NCBI GenBank assembly: GCA_905250115.1
Contig: CAJNOI010000143.1
Span: forward strand, 62,001-126,000
DNA: 64,000 nucleotides
Source of the DNA: Adineta steineri
Taxonomy: Eukaryota; Rotifera; Eurotatoria; Adinetida; Adinetidae
Direction of reading: 5' to 3'
Part shown: positions 51,624 through 62,398 of the stretch, piece after piece
How positions within the stretch are numbered: the stretch's first letter is position 1
Layout of the letters: every line of letters begins with the position of its first letter
Made by a program: the position numbers and the translations under genes
The notes under the pieces: generated by a model
What the model saw: the letters and a program-made list of their open reading frames with translations, nothing else
Told to the model about the DNA's origin: nothing
The model's database searches: none

Positions 51624-52414
51624 ATGTGCAATATGATTTGGATGCTTGTTATGTTATTGTCGTTTTCTCCAATTCATTCTATTAATATTGGTAAAATAGA
51701 AAACTATATTACGATCGATACGATATCTATCTCATTATTCAATCTTACTGAAAATCAATGTATATGCAAGTTAATGGTATCCAACAGCTTAATATCTGCT
51801 GTAAATTATTTTCAAATAAATCAAACTTGCCAATTATATTATTCCAATCAAAGTTCCATTACAATTCAGTTTTATTTCAATTCCACTTTTATATTTATTA
51901 ATCGATCATCAATATCAATAACAAATAAGCAAACAGAAAGTAAATTTATTNNNNNNNNNNCATCAACCACTACAACATCAACCACTACAACAACAAGTAC
52001 TACAACAACACGTACTACAACATCAACCACTACAACAACAAGTACTACAACATCAACCACTACAGGCACAGTCTCTGCAGGTATATCATTTATTTCTGTA
52101 TTGTCTTTTTTTGGAATCATTATCTTTTAGTATATCAAACAACGGGTAACTTAACAGAAAACTCCCAGGTAACAATCAGCTGTGTTGCGCCAACTCCAAC
52201 GATAAATATCGCTGATGCTTTTTATGGTGTTCGAAATTTTTCAACGTGTAGTTGCGCACCAAGTAATTGTACGATAATGAACGTAACTCAAACTCTCATT
52301 TCATATTTTGCTAACAAAAATAATACACACTCGTTTTCTGCTTCTAATTCATTTTTTGGTGATCCTTGTCAGGGTATTGTGAAAACCTTCTCATTATCAT
52401 ATTTTTGTTCCTGA
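51624..52414 (+). CDS. Secreted Thr-rich protein with C-terminal SUEL/galactose-lectin-like domain
   Basis: Predicted exons are 51624-52080 and 52131-52414, with a 50-nt GT-AG intron. The start at 51624 is chosen because it opens a signal peptide (MCNMIWMLVMLLSFSPIHS); the frame is open further upstream, but only without an ATG. An N-terminal domain of about 90 residues has QCICKLMVSNSL and QTCQLYYSN with several N-glycosylation sites, and I cannot assign it. A mucin-like STTT linker follows, encoded by a minisatellite that includes ten N bases (51951-51960), so its length is unknown. The last exon has ISCVAPTPTINIADAFYGVR, CSCAPSNCT, FFGDPCQGIVKTFSLSYFCS: this order, ending in G-D-P-C-x-G-x-x-K and Y-x-C, is that of SUEL-type rhamnose/galactose-binding lectin domains. 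A cell-surface or secreted sugar-binding role is inferred. Confidence 0.75.
51951..52066. repeat. Thr-coding minisatellite with assembly gap
   Basis: A run of ten N followed by units of ACAACATCAACCACT and ACAACAACAAGTACT. It codes Ser-Thr-Thr-Thr repeats. The gap shows that assembly collapsed or failed here. Confidence 0.9.
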
Positions 52415-53953
52415 TTCATGAATTCGTGATTATCCATGTTTTTGTTGCAAGCTGATATATACAAATATATTAACTTGTAGTTTTATGTATGATGCACCGT
52501 ATATAGCCAAAGTATAATGATTTTAATGCACAACTATAATAAATACTACTTGCTTTTTTTTTGTTTAAATGTTGTTTTCATATCTGTATTCAAAAATTGA
52601 AAAAATATCTGAGAGTGTGTGTGTCATTTATATACCAATCGCAGACAACAAACCACTCGATAATGGTAGTAATTATTAATATGAAAAATCAGTAATAATA
52701 AACTCTATTATTTTAAAATAAAATAAGATATTAAAACCTATTTGGAGAGTATGTAATAAGTTTCATGCACACATCATCAAGATATATATGGTAAATATAT
52801 GAAAATTAGATACATTCTAAAGTATATATGTATGTTTTGTTGCATCAAGTATTTCTCTTCTAAGAAACTTTAAAAGTAGAAGATACAATCTCTTCATATA
52901 CTAGTCATTATTAAGATTGTTGATCGGCCAATTTGACACAAATCGATAGCAGATGAAAATGTTTATCTCGGTTTTGCATTAGGATTGTACAAAATCGATT
53001 AGTTGACCACAAGCGACTTTAGTGTGAAGATATCTCGTCTTTTGATACCCTCAACAATACATGATTTTTCTTCATCCGATGGTAGTCATATCGAAGAAAC
53101 TTCCATTCAATTAGAAATAGTAGGTCCTGAATTTTCAAATTCTCCGTAGATCCCATGGATTTCCGTTGATTGTTAGATAAGAATGGGTGTGCGATTTTGA
53201 TATTCTCTATACTCTCACACCCACACCCTCTTTAGTGAACTGATACTTTCTAACGTTTATGGTAAATGTTATATCATTTTTTTCCTCATTTATCCTTTCT
53301 TATTCAAGGGTAGAATGTATACAACTCAAACGATGAGTCATTTTCATAATGACTCATCAACCATAAAAGTTACATTCATAAAGTAACTAGCCAATATTTT
53401 ATCAAAATACTTTTCTATTATTTTTTATTTCGTGGTAAAGATTTTTTAAGTTGACTGTCACTGAAGAAAAAAACACACGTTGAGTTTAGTCTGAATTCGA
53501 TTAATCAATATTATAAATTATCATATAAAATATTCTGAAATTATTTTATTTGGATACGAAAAAAAATCGCTCTATAGTATTTTAATTAATATAAAATTTA
53601 GATTAAATGTTCAAGTTATTCTTAAGAACTTTCTTTCATATAAGTATTCTTCAAATATTAAATACTATCGAATAAACTCTTTTATCTCACCATATATTAT
53701 CGTCATCATAAAAGTGCGCGCGAGCCAAAGTTTATCTATATAAATAGAAAAATATTATGCATCATTTGATAAAACGTGGTATTAGTCATATGCAACTATA
53801 CATAGATCAAAACATACCTGTAAAAAATATAATCCATCGTTCGATTAGTGTGGTGACGTCATTCAATACGGTTTTATATTTTTAGTGTATATTTTCGCAT
53901 GTTTTTTCTAAAGCAAAATAATGTATAAATGATTGGTGTACTATAATTCAAGT
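52415..53953. other. Intergenic with a TGTGGG hairpin
   Basis: No coding evidence. It contains the hairpin at 53181-53231 and a small perfect palindrome around 53334-53361 (GATGAGTCATT...AATGACTCATC). A TATATAAA near 53735 may belong to the terpene synthase promoter. Confidence 0.5.
53181..53231. repeat. TGTGGG-type hairpin
   Basis: GAATGGGTGTGCG, a loop of about 20 bases, then CTCACACCCACACCCTC. Confidence 0.6.
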
Positions 53954-55145
53954 ATGTATATAAGTAAAGTATTTATCAAACTATTCTCTCAGTATAAGAT
54001 AAAACAACGTGTTAGCCTTGAACCACAAATATGGACATACAACAAAATCAAACAGCCAAATACGAAGTTTACTTTATTTGATAAATTTGACTATATATTT
54101 TATCCATCGCAAGTTATAAATCCAAATCATAGAAGCGCTCGTAATAAGATGGTCAAAAAAGTTCTCAAGCATCAAGATTTACCAATTGATGAGGAACCAT
54201 TAACTAAAGGTATCGATGGTTATAGTATTTTTCCTGCTTTTGTTTATCCACATGCATCTAAATATCGTCTCGAATTACTTGAAGAATTTTATGCTAGTGT
54301 TTGGTTTATTGACGACTTTTACGATAAATCAGAACGTGTTGATTTACATTTTACTCAAGCAATGAGACAAATTTTTCAAGATCCACATAAGAAAATTGAA
54401 ATCGAACAATTTAATGAATCACAAATAATGAATTTGACATTTCTTCAAGATATTTTGCTTAAAATGCAAAAAAATGCACAATCTAGTTGGTTTAATCGAG
54501 TAATGAAAAATCATTTAGAATGGTTCGAAGCTACTGCTAAATCTAATCATGATGGTGTTGCTGTTCGACATCTATCAATAGATGAATTCCTTAAATTACG
54601 TTTAATTGAAGCAGGAGTGATTGCAACATTGGACAATATTGAATTTGCTCATGAACGGTAAAGGATTGTTTTCACTAGTTTTTAAGAAATATCTCTTTTT
54701 CAATTGTATTATATATAGATATTTATCAGATGAGATTATTTCTCATCCATATTTTGTACGTATTCGTTGGTTAATCTGTGAACATATAGCGATTAGCAAT
54801 GATATTTATTCCTATACCAAGGAATGTATTGAACATCATTTATCAAGTAATTTTCTTGCTGTTCTTCTTTCAACTACAACAATGACGTTTGATGAAGCTG
54901 TTAACGAAGGTATTCAACGATGTAATGATCTTATTCGTAAAATACTTGAATTGGAAATATTAATTATTGAAGAATTTCCTGATAATGAAGATGTCGGTAT
55001 TATTTTACGTGGATATAAAGAAGTCATTCAAGGTCAACTGATGTTTGGTCAAGCATCGCCACGATATAAGAGTAATCGAGCACCATTTGCTGATTTAAAA
55101 AAACCTTCATTGGATCACATAAACCATGAGAAGAATAAAAACTAA
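53954..55145 (+). CDS. Class I terpene synthase/cyclase
   Basis: Predicted exons are 53954-54657 and 54719-55145 with a 61-nt GT-AG intron that keeps frame. The start is the first ATG after an in-frame stop at 53930; an upstream exon is possible. The protein, about 376 residues, is a class I terpenoid synthase, which ionises an isoprenyl diphosphate with three Mg ions and cyclises it. The Asp-rich motif is WFIDDFYDKSE (DDxxD) near residue 115; the second metal site is NDIYSYTKE (NDxxSxxKE), in the second exon; both are complete. YPHASKYRLELLEEFYASVW just before the first motif fits the bacterial and fungal sesquiterpene synthase class, and the spacing between motifs, about 140 residues, is normal. 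The C-terminus keeps an Arg-Tyr pair (SPRYKSN) like the RY of this class. No plant-type transit domain is seen. Animal genomes rarely have this family, so horizontal acquisition followed by intron gain is likely. Product cannot be predicted. Confidence 0.9.
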
Positions 55146-56054
55146 CAAAAATATTCGATTTTTAGTATACTTTCCAACTATGACTCTTTTTTGTTTTGTC
55201 TTCATTTATTACTAGAAATTTAGAGTTCTATATTGTCTATTGTAATTAGATACAAAATATTTTTATCGCTTTTTCTAAGACAAACTAAATATATAAAAGA
55301 CAATAGAAAATATAAACGAATCTTTTGTTTTGTCATTTATAATATTTTATAGAAAAAAAAACAACGACGAATTTTCAATGTAATTGTAAAACTGTCTGAT
55401 CTTGAAATTCACCTGTCTCAATTGAATTCATACACGATCATTTTACTTCTGATGTTTTCTAAATTAATGCTTCTCAAAAAAACAACTATTTAGGAAAAAT
55501 ACTTACAAAATATGTTTATACAATATAATCAATCGTATCGACTCTAAATAATTAAATATCTAATAGAAAGACTATGAAACATAGAGAAATTTTGAAAAGA
55601 GAATAGAAAAAGAAAGATGTGTTACTGTAAAAAAACATCCATTATATAGTGGGTGTTGGTGAGCGTTAATATCGATGTGAATATCAGTGAGTTTAGGTAT
55701 TATATTCATGTTTCAATCACACTCACACCTACACCTTCAAGACTTTGAGATGGATGTGAGCGTGAATGGATAGATAATAGTGTAAGAATTACTATACATC
55801 TACATCCACCCTTAGCAAAAGAATAATGATCATCAAGCTCGAACTCGTTGAACAATCGAGAGAAACTAACAATCATTACCATACATATCTGATATGTAAT
55901 ATAATTGTTAAATAACAAAAACGAACACTGGTGACATGTTTGTTAGGTTTTTCTATATTGAACAACAGAAGTATAATCTTTCACTTACAATGATGTATTT
56001 CTTCAGCTAATATGGAAAATTACAAGAAAAGTTTTTAGTGTATTTGAAGAACAG
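55146..56054. other. Intergenic with two TGTGGG-type elements
   Basis: No coding evidence. Two adjacent diverged elements lie at 55648-55740 and 55745-55815 (GTGGGTGTTGGTGAGCG, ATCACACTCACACCTACACC, GGATGTGAGCGTG, CTACATCCACCC). Confidence 0.5.
55648..55815. repeat. Pair of TGTGGG-type hairpins
   Basis: Two diverged family members in tandem, each G-rich then C-rich, joined at CTTCAAGACTTTGAGATGG. Confidence 0.5.
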
Positions 56055-56606
56055 TTACTGCTGGTTGTCACTGCACTCACACAAACGACCAAAATCATGA
56101 TGATCACGATGAAGAGCTATACGTTTACTAAGAGTACCATCACTGCTATCAGCAACACCACTAACAATATTGCCAATACCAAGACCAGGGGCAACATAAT
56201 TATCAAAAAGACCAGCAGCAATATTACGATTACGACGAGCAGCAAAATCAACACCAGCAAGCTTATCAATGTGATAGTCAACACCACCAATAAGATAACC
56301 ATTAAGAGGAAGACCAGTACCATGACTATAACCAGCACCACCATAATACTTACCACCACAACAACAAGCAAAACTCTGAACAAAAGGAATATGATGAAGA
56401 CAACAAAGAGCACAGCCTCGACAACCAGAACCATAACCAGAAAGACCATAAGCATAATTAGCAGTACAGGTGGCAGCAGGACGCTTTGTATATCTTTTCA
56501 TTTTACCACTAGAGCTCTAGTACCAATCACGGCAGTAGCCGCATTTGGCACAAGCATGACTACCACAAATGAGTACTTTTCCAGAATATGACGAATTTGT
56601 TGCCAT
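56055..56606 (-). pseudogene. Cys/Gly-rich small protein with in-frame TAG
   Basis: Reading from ATG at 56604-56606 gives 29 residues (MATNSSYSGKVLICGSHACA, then KCGYCRDWY), then TAG at 56517-56519, then in the same frame SSSGKMKRYTKRPAATC and 140 more residues to 56055. Composition is continuous across the stop: Cys, Gly, Tyr and His rich, with GYGSGCRGCALCC and CCCGGKYYGGAGY. Either one coding sequence has acquired a nonsense mutation, or translation starts at the inner ATG (56501, 148 residues), or the stop is read through. A stop within an otherwise intact frame suggests a recent event or a sequencing error. I do not recognise the family. There is no signal peptide; Cys clusters suggest metal binding or disulfides. 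Confidence 0.5.
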
Positions 56607-57400
56607 TGATGATGATTTCGTTCAATGAATAATTGTAATAATCTGAAAAGAACGTAGACATGAGAAATAGATTGATTAATTAAATTTTAGCTGTACAACA
56701 TAAAAAAAGGCTGTACTTAGAGCGAGTATAAGAGCTGAACGAAGTAGATTAACATTTAAGAGATCATCTTGAGAATGGGTGGATCTATAACATCTTACCT
56801 ACTCATGCCCACACTCTCAGCCACCCAGTAGAGGGTTGATGGAAAGCTCATCATTGCTTCATCTCATTGGTTTTTTAATATATATGACGATAAAAGGAAG
56901 TACTTACATGGGTGTAAGGTTCGTTTCCTTACTAAACAGACGACGATGGTATTGTCTAAAAAGTCCTGATTTTCTCTCTATATGTATAAAAAATCTTACG
57001 AAAAAAGTCCAAAAATCCGAGAAAAGAGAACACATCGCTACTTAACAATGGACATATGCAATAATATCATCGTCATCATGTTAAAGTAAACACTTTTTAA
57101 TGGCTGTAGACGGTAGTAGAAATGTATTATATTTACTTTTCACTCTGTCAAAATAGAGAAAAATCCAACAAAATTCGCAGAAAGAAAATTCTGATTGAAA
57201 GAAATTCGACGAATGAGTTGATTACTCATAATCACTACAAGTTGCACTGAATCGGTCTTACAGATAAGAATTTTATTTCGAATAGTTAATCCATCATATC
57301 AAGACTAGAGCGGTTCAATCTGACTTAGTAGTCATCTGACCATTATATGATCTGAAGCTTCCACAAACTACCAAATTTGTCGTTGGTGATGACAATTTTA
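56607..57400. other. Intergenic with a TGTGGG-type hairpin
   Basis: No coding evidence. The hairpin at 56766-56827 (CATCTTGAGAATGGGTGG facing CCCACACTCTCAGCCACCC) is the only structure seen. Confidence 0.5.
56766..56827. repeat. TGTGGG-type hairpin
   Basis: CATCTTGAGAATGGGTGG, a loop of about 24 bases, then CATGCCCACACTCTCAGCC. Confidence 0.5.
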
Positions 57401-57690
57401 CTATGCGATGATTATATCCTGTATTAGCAATTCATAATTTACATCAATTAATACTCCAGTAACCAAATTGATTTGATTTATATTATTATTAATTTTATTG
57501 TTGCCAGCCATGAGTATAACAGAAAAACTTCCTTGATATTGTAAATGATAGTTTTCAGTATTTGAAAAAGAAATAATATTATTCTTGTCGATGTATACAT
57601 AATTTGTTCTATTAAACATTAATGAATTAAATCCTGATACACCTGATGTCAAACCAATTACTGTTATCGTATTTTGCTGTCAGACAGCCT
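57401..57690 (-). pseudogene. NHL-repeat relic
   Basis: Translation gives TVIGLTSGVSGFNSLMFNRT, then NYVYIDKNNIISFSNTENYH and LQYQ, matching the NHL blade plan (T-V-x-G ... G-x-x-G-x-x-x-x-x-L-x-x-P ... V-x-V-D ... N-x-x-x-x-x-D-T-x-N-x-R-x-Q) with several key positions lost. Only one or two blades remain, there is no start, signal or neighbouring blade, and the frame ends soon after. This is a decayed fragment of the NHL family, which is expanded in bdelloids. Confidence 0.5.
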
Positions 57691-57699
57691 TTGATATAT

Positions 57700-58671
57700 A
57701 TTTAGTGCTAGACATTTTTCAATCGAAAATCAAAATAAAGATACGTAGTAATATAATTATTTTATCACATCAATCATTGTTTATAGTATTAAATATATAA
57801 TTTGCTAAACGTAATTATTTCAAATATAAATTAATCATTGAAGTTGATCTCAAAACTATGCATAAATTTTCTTTTCAGACATACATAATTTTTAACTCAT
57901 ATAATTTAGAGTTTAATTATTTGAGTAAAGAACTTCTCTGGAGATTCCAATACAATATGAAAGTTAAAAAAGTATGAGTATACTCATACAACCTTATTGT
58001 ACAAATTATTCTTTTTTACTTAAACACGTTGCATAAATAATATTTTCCAAGAAAAAATATATTTTTATATCAATAGAAAACATCTTCTTTCTTTTCCTTT
58101 TGCATTAACTTTCTATTTATTGAAAAACACTAATTCTCCTATAGAATTAAATCTAAATTGAATTGTAAAGTGGTTTTCAGACACTAAGAATATTGTATTT
58201 TAGAGGATCTATATTTGAGAGTGTGGTTGGAGATTATATACAACACCCACATTATAATAATACAATAATATTGATTACAGATTTTATGAAAGTTTTAAAC
58301 AATTTGGAAATTGATTATTATTTTTATATATTCTTGTTTAATACTTTTTTTCAAATATGTGATAATGTATATACAATAGTTTATATTTATTCTTGACAAT
58401 GAAAATGTAATTTTTCTGGAACGTTCAAAAAAAATCAATAAATGAATAGTTACATAAAAAGTTTCTTCTAATTTGAAAAATGTTCATACAGATCGTTGCT
58501 GCGTATCAGTTTTCATGAAAGTATGCTTGGGTACCAAAAATGTGAATATCTGAAAGTTGATGATCTCGATCCAAGTTTGTTATCGACAAATCGGATTTTA
58601 AACTTGTATGTTTGCTGGTGAGAGTGATAATTTGATAGCAATACAAAGGATTCCATTGTGAGGTATGCCAG
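57700..58671. other. Intergenic, no gene recognised
   Basis: AT-rich, with no frame longer than about 67 codons and no repeat structure seen. Confidence 0.55.
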
Positions 58672-60213
58672 TTATCGTATGAGATCAAATTTATCTATTA
58701 ACTGGCTATTCGCATCGTACGCTCTCCATATCAAGCGAGACTCTTCATTATTCAGCGTGATCATTGCAAAGTGATGTTGTCCGAGAACGGTCTTCTCATA
58801 GAAGCCCCAGTCTTCTACTTGTTTTGAATCAAGCTCACCTCCAGCTCCACCGATCACTGTCATCATCGCACCTTTTTGAAGATGATCGATATAGTAAGTT
58901 AAATTGTCCTTGCCTTGTAAAACACGATTTTGCTTCCAACTATTCGCTATCACACGCACACGTTGACGCTTGTCACTGCTATTCATACTGATGTCAAACT
59001 CATCTTTGATAAGTTCTTTGCCCACTTCATTCGACATCCATCCTCGTGAGTAGATATGTTGATGTCCACTGATAATTAAATCAACCCCACTATCCATGAG
59101 AATCGGTACTAGTTTCGTTTGCACATACTTTCCCCAGTATTTCTCACCAAGTTCTTCCCAAGCACGTGGATCCCAATATTCGATGAAAGGTGCAATGTGA
59201 ACAATGGCAATACGAAATGAAGCCTGCATCCATGCCTCCATATGAGTTTCTCGACGGAGCCAGTCGAGTTGAGTTTCAGCCTGAGCTAGTGGTTGCGAGT
59301 CGAGTACGACTAAATGAGCTGCACCAAGAGTTGTACTGAACCAATTTTTACCTTGCCGTTCTCCCGTTGTGTATATGTATCGACTGTTTATATCTTGATC
59401 ATGATTACCGTGAGCATAGAGTATTGGTGGTGGAGAATTTCCTTGTCCACTACTCCACGCGTAAGACAGAGGATCGGCAAATTCAGTTTGCCACTCGTCT
59501 AGAGAGTCATAAGATTGTACTGCATCACCAACATGAATGAGATAGTGTGGAAAGACTTTGGCACTGGAGCGTGTTAGATATTGTGAAGGATACGATGCTG
59601 GAAGATTGACAAGAGAATGTAAGATACCCATGAAGGCACGAACACCAGCTTGATTGTCGCTAATCAAGCCGATATGAAGTGTTTCATTTTTACTATCACC
59701 CACCCAAAAGAATTCATTTTTTAAATAAAGCCACGTACGTTTTTCATAGTCCATTGCAAAAATTTTGTACTGATACCGTGTGTTTGCTCTTAAAGATCCG
59801 AGATGAGCACGGTACGTCCAATGTACTTCGTCCAGACGAATTGGTTGAACAATAATCGAGAAGTACTGATGCGTGCTATTTGGAGTATTGATATCGATAG
59901 TATACCATTGTACACTTATGTTATGTGAAGAAGAACATGACATCTCCCAAACGAGATCAGTAGTCGTTGATGACAAAACGAAAAGAAATGGATGCTTGCG
60001 CATAAAACAAGGAGAACGGTTTAGTAAAAAATGGCTAATCCAGTGATGATTTTGGTGAACATAGTTACGTACTTTCCAGATACCAATCAGAGTAAAGTCA
60101 GCGAGAACTGGACGCCAAATGAAAAAGTAGAATGCGAATAAAACGAGTACGAGAAAAATCAGATGTCGCCGTCGACGTGCCATTACACGGTTATTGCGTA
60201 AATGGCGACGCAT
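58672..60213 (-). CDS. Membrane-anchored metallophosphoesterase, purple acid phosphatase-like
   Basis: An intronless 513-residue protein. A basic N-terminus (MRRHLRNNRVMARRRRH) leads into one membrane helix (LIFLVLVLFAFYFFIW), a type II anchor that places the enzyme in the secretory lumen or outside. A fibronectin-III-like domain follows (RAHLGSLRANTRYQYKIF), as in purple acid phosphatases. The calcineurin-like domain has SDNQAG (first metal site, with Gln where other members may have His or Gly), VGDAVQ (GDxx), YAHGNHDQD (GNHD), IVHIAPF and SGHQHIYSR (GHxH), so the two-metal centre appears complete. WSSGQGNSPPPILYAHGNHD is typical of this group. Substrate is a phosphate ester, not further defined. 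A second Met at residue 11 is an alternative start. Confidence 0.87.
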   Translation of the reverse strand: MRRHLRNNRVMARRRRHLIFLVLVLFAFYFFIWRPVLADFTLIGIWKVRNYVHQNHHWISHFLLNRSPCFMRKHPFLFVLSSTTTDLVWEMSCSSSHNISVQWYTIDINTPNSTHQYFSIIVQPIRLDEVHWTYRAHLGSLRANTRYQYKIFAMDYEKRTWLYLKNEFFWVGDSKNETLHIGLISDNQAGVRAFMGILHSLVNLPASYPSQYLTRSSAKVFPHYLIHVGDAVQSYDSLDEWQTEFADPLSYAWSSGQGNSPPPILYAHGNHDQDINSRYIYTTGERQGKNWFSTTLGAAHLVVLDSQPLAQAETQLDWLRRETHMEAWMQASFRIAIVHIAPFIEYWDPRAWEELGEKYWGKYVQTKLVPILMDSGVDLIISGHQHIYSRGWMSNEVGKELIKDEFDISMNSSDKRQRVRVIANSWKQNRVLQGKDNLTYYIDHLQKGAMMTVIGGAGGELDSKQVEDWGFYEKTVLGQHHFAMITLNNEESRLIWRAYDANSQLIDKFDLIR

Positions 60214-61408
60214 GTCTATTTGTCACTATGTGGTCCTCTCATAACCAAACGAATGAGTATAAGTATTGAAATATCTATTCATTACAGCTAAATTTGTTTA
60301 TTAAAATTTGAAAAAAATAAACAGACCTTTTCTTGTTAAATCAATCTATACCGCTTGTTATATATTTTCTATCATTCTATTCGTTTTTCAACACACGTGT
60401 ACTTCGAAATTTTGCTTGTTTTTTCTTCTTCTTTTGCTCGTTCTTTCCAAAAATGTGGCAAACAACCGTTTAATAATAAATAGAACACGCACACAAAAAA
60501 TTACTTGCAAACTAGATGTATATGCAATGCATATATATTTGTATAAATGGAAGAGAACGAAGTATGATGTTATTGCAGACGTTGTCCTAACACATTTCTT
60601 TTTCTTTCCTTTCTTTTTTTTCATTCTTGATACAACGTTGTCTATCATATGGTGTGATTCAAGAAAAAGAAGAGAGATCTAAAACATATTATAATGGCGG
60701 CCATCCATATTTTATGTACAAAGAGTAAAATGAAAATTTTCAAAACAATCTATAAAACAAAGACCTGATTTTCTATTACAAGTGGCACACTAATAAATAG
60801 TCATTTTATGAATTTTACTCTTGTGATAAACTATACATCGTTTCTGATTGTAACGATTTGATAGAGGATCGATATCAATTTTGACTAAAACAAATTGTAA
60901 GCATATAGTCAACAAAAATCGATCATGTAAATAAAGAAATTTTAATCAAAAAAAAATGTTGAATGACCGTCTTAATGATCATTTTATAAATACGACCGGT
61001 TGAATTTGTCGAAATGTAAAATCTCTCTTTCTGAACTTAGTACAATACTTGTTGTTTCCATTGTCTCATATATATATAACTAAAAATAATACTATTTCTA
61101 TCATCCAATTACGTTTGTCCGTATCTTTAGGGTGTGTGTGTGTGTATTATTCTCATTCATTACCCAAACTCACACCAAAGCAAAAGTTGTATTTTTTCGA
61201 ATTTTGTTTTGAAATGATTTCTTTTCAAAATTATTCGATAACCGATATAGAAATAAATTGAACTCATACCTCTAGATTTCGTTTATTTTATTTTGAAAAT
61301 TTGCATAAGAATACAAAATACTTCTACATAATACAACAGAAGTAATAAAGCAATCAAAGGAGAAAAAAAGATACAGATAATAATCAAATGTATATCATAT
61401 TTTATGAT
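60214..61408. other. Intergenic, no gene recognised
   Basis: Low-complexity T/A-rich sequence with frames that are open only because of composition (60308-60682 on either strand). A weak TGTGGG-type hairpin lies at 61128-61175 (TAGGGTGTGTGTGTG facing CAAACTCACACC). Confidence 0.5.
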
Positions 61409-62398
61409 TTATAAATCTCGAAATTTATCTGTTGCAATAACTAATTGATGAATAATTCCAGGTTCTTTTCTTGAATGTCCCGCAGCATCAACAAAATGTA
61501 ATTCACCTTTGGGCCAAACTTTATGTAGATCCCACGCTGAACGAGCTGGACAAACAACATCATATCGACCTTGAACTATAACACCTGGTATATCTTTGAT
61601 TTTATCAGCATTTTTAAGTAGCTGTTCATCGTCATTCATAAATGCTCCATTTACAAAATAATGTGCTTCAATACGAGCAAAAGCAACAGCAAATTTTGCA
61701 TCATCAGTAGCACGAGCGATGGACGCTGGATCAACATATAAACGTGATGTTGCCATTTCCCAAACTGACCAAGCTGTAGCTGCTTTTAACTTTTCTTCTT
61801 CATTGTTACCAGTTAATCGACGATGATATGCTGACATTAAATCACCACGCTCACCAACAGGTATTGGTTCTAAATATTTATCCCATGCATCAGGAAATAT
61901 CATTGAAGCACCTTCTTGATAAAACCATAATAATTCTTTTCGACGACAACAGAATATACCACGTAATATTAATGCTTTCACACGTTCAGGATGTGTTTCA
62001 GCATAAGCTAAAGATAATGATGATCCCCAACTACCACCAAAAACAACCCATTTATCAACATTAACATGTTTACGTAATTTTTCTAAATCTTCAACTAAAT
62101 CCCATGTTGTATTTTCTTCTAAACATGCATGTGGTGTTGAATCACCAGCACCACGTTGATGATAAAGTATAATTCTATATGCTTCTGGATCAAAAAATTG
62201 TCGATCACTTGAAACTGAACCACCACCTGGTCCACCATGTACAAATACTACTGGCTTACCAGAAGGATTTCCGACTTCTTCATAATATAAAGTATGAATT
62301 TCAGATACTTTCAACATACCAGTTTTATATGGTTGGATTTCTGGATATAAATCTCGTAATTGTTTTGTTTCTTCTGTTGTAGTATTTATCGGCGACAT
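61409..62398 (-). CDS. pip: Proline iminopeptidase (alpha/beta hydrolase, S33)
   Basis: A 329-residue intronless protein of normal length for bacterial and fungal proline iminopeptidases, which release N-terminal proline from peptides in the cytosol. HGGPGGGS forms the oxyanion loop; GGSWGSSLSLAYAETHPERV holds the nucleophile Ser; GRYDVVCPARSAWDL carries the catalytic Asp; DAAGHSRKEPG carries the His. TTWDLVEDLEKLRKHV and RGIFCCRRKELLWFYQEGAS are family signatures. The strand that is usually FDQRG reads LYHQRGAGDSTPHA here, with His in place of Asp. There is no signal peptide. The lack of introns and strong bacterial character suggest transfer, though the family is also found in some eukaryotes. 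Confidence 0.95.
   Translation of the reverse strand: MSPINTTTEETKQLRDLYPEIQPYKTGMLKVSEIHTLYYEEVGNPSGKPVVFVHGGPGGGSVSSDRQFFDPEAYRIILYHQRGAGDSTPHACLEENTTWDLVEDLEKLRKHVNVDKWVVFGGSWGSSLSLAYAETHPERVKALILRGIFCCRRKELLWFYQEGASMIFPDAWDKYLEPIPVGERGDLMSAYHRRLTGNNEEEKLKAATAWSVWEMATSRLYVDPASIARATDDAKFAVAFARIEAHYFVNGAFMNDDEQLLKNADKIKDIPGVIVQGRYDVVCPARSAWDLHKVWPKGELHFVDAAGHSRKEPGIIHQLVIATDKFRDL

Noticed and set aside
56097..56591. Long Thr/Ile-rich and Val/Leu-rich frames on both strands at this locus
   Set aside because: They are shadows of the skewed codon use of the Cys/Gly-rich gene on the minus strand (ACC/ACA and GTT/GTA runs).
60308..60682. A 124-codon plus-strand hydrophobic frame and its antisense
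   Set aside because: T-rich low-complexity sequence, open by composition only.
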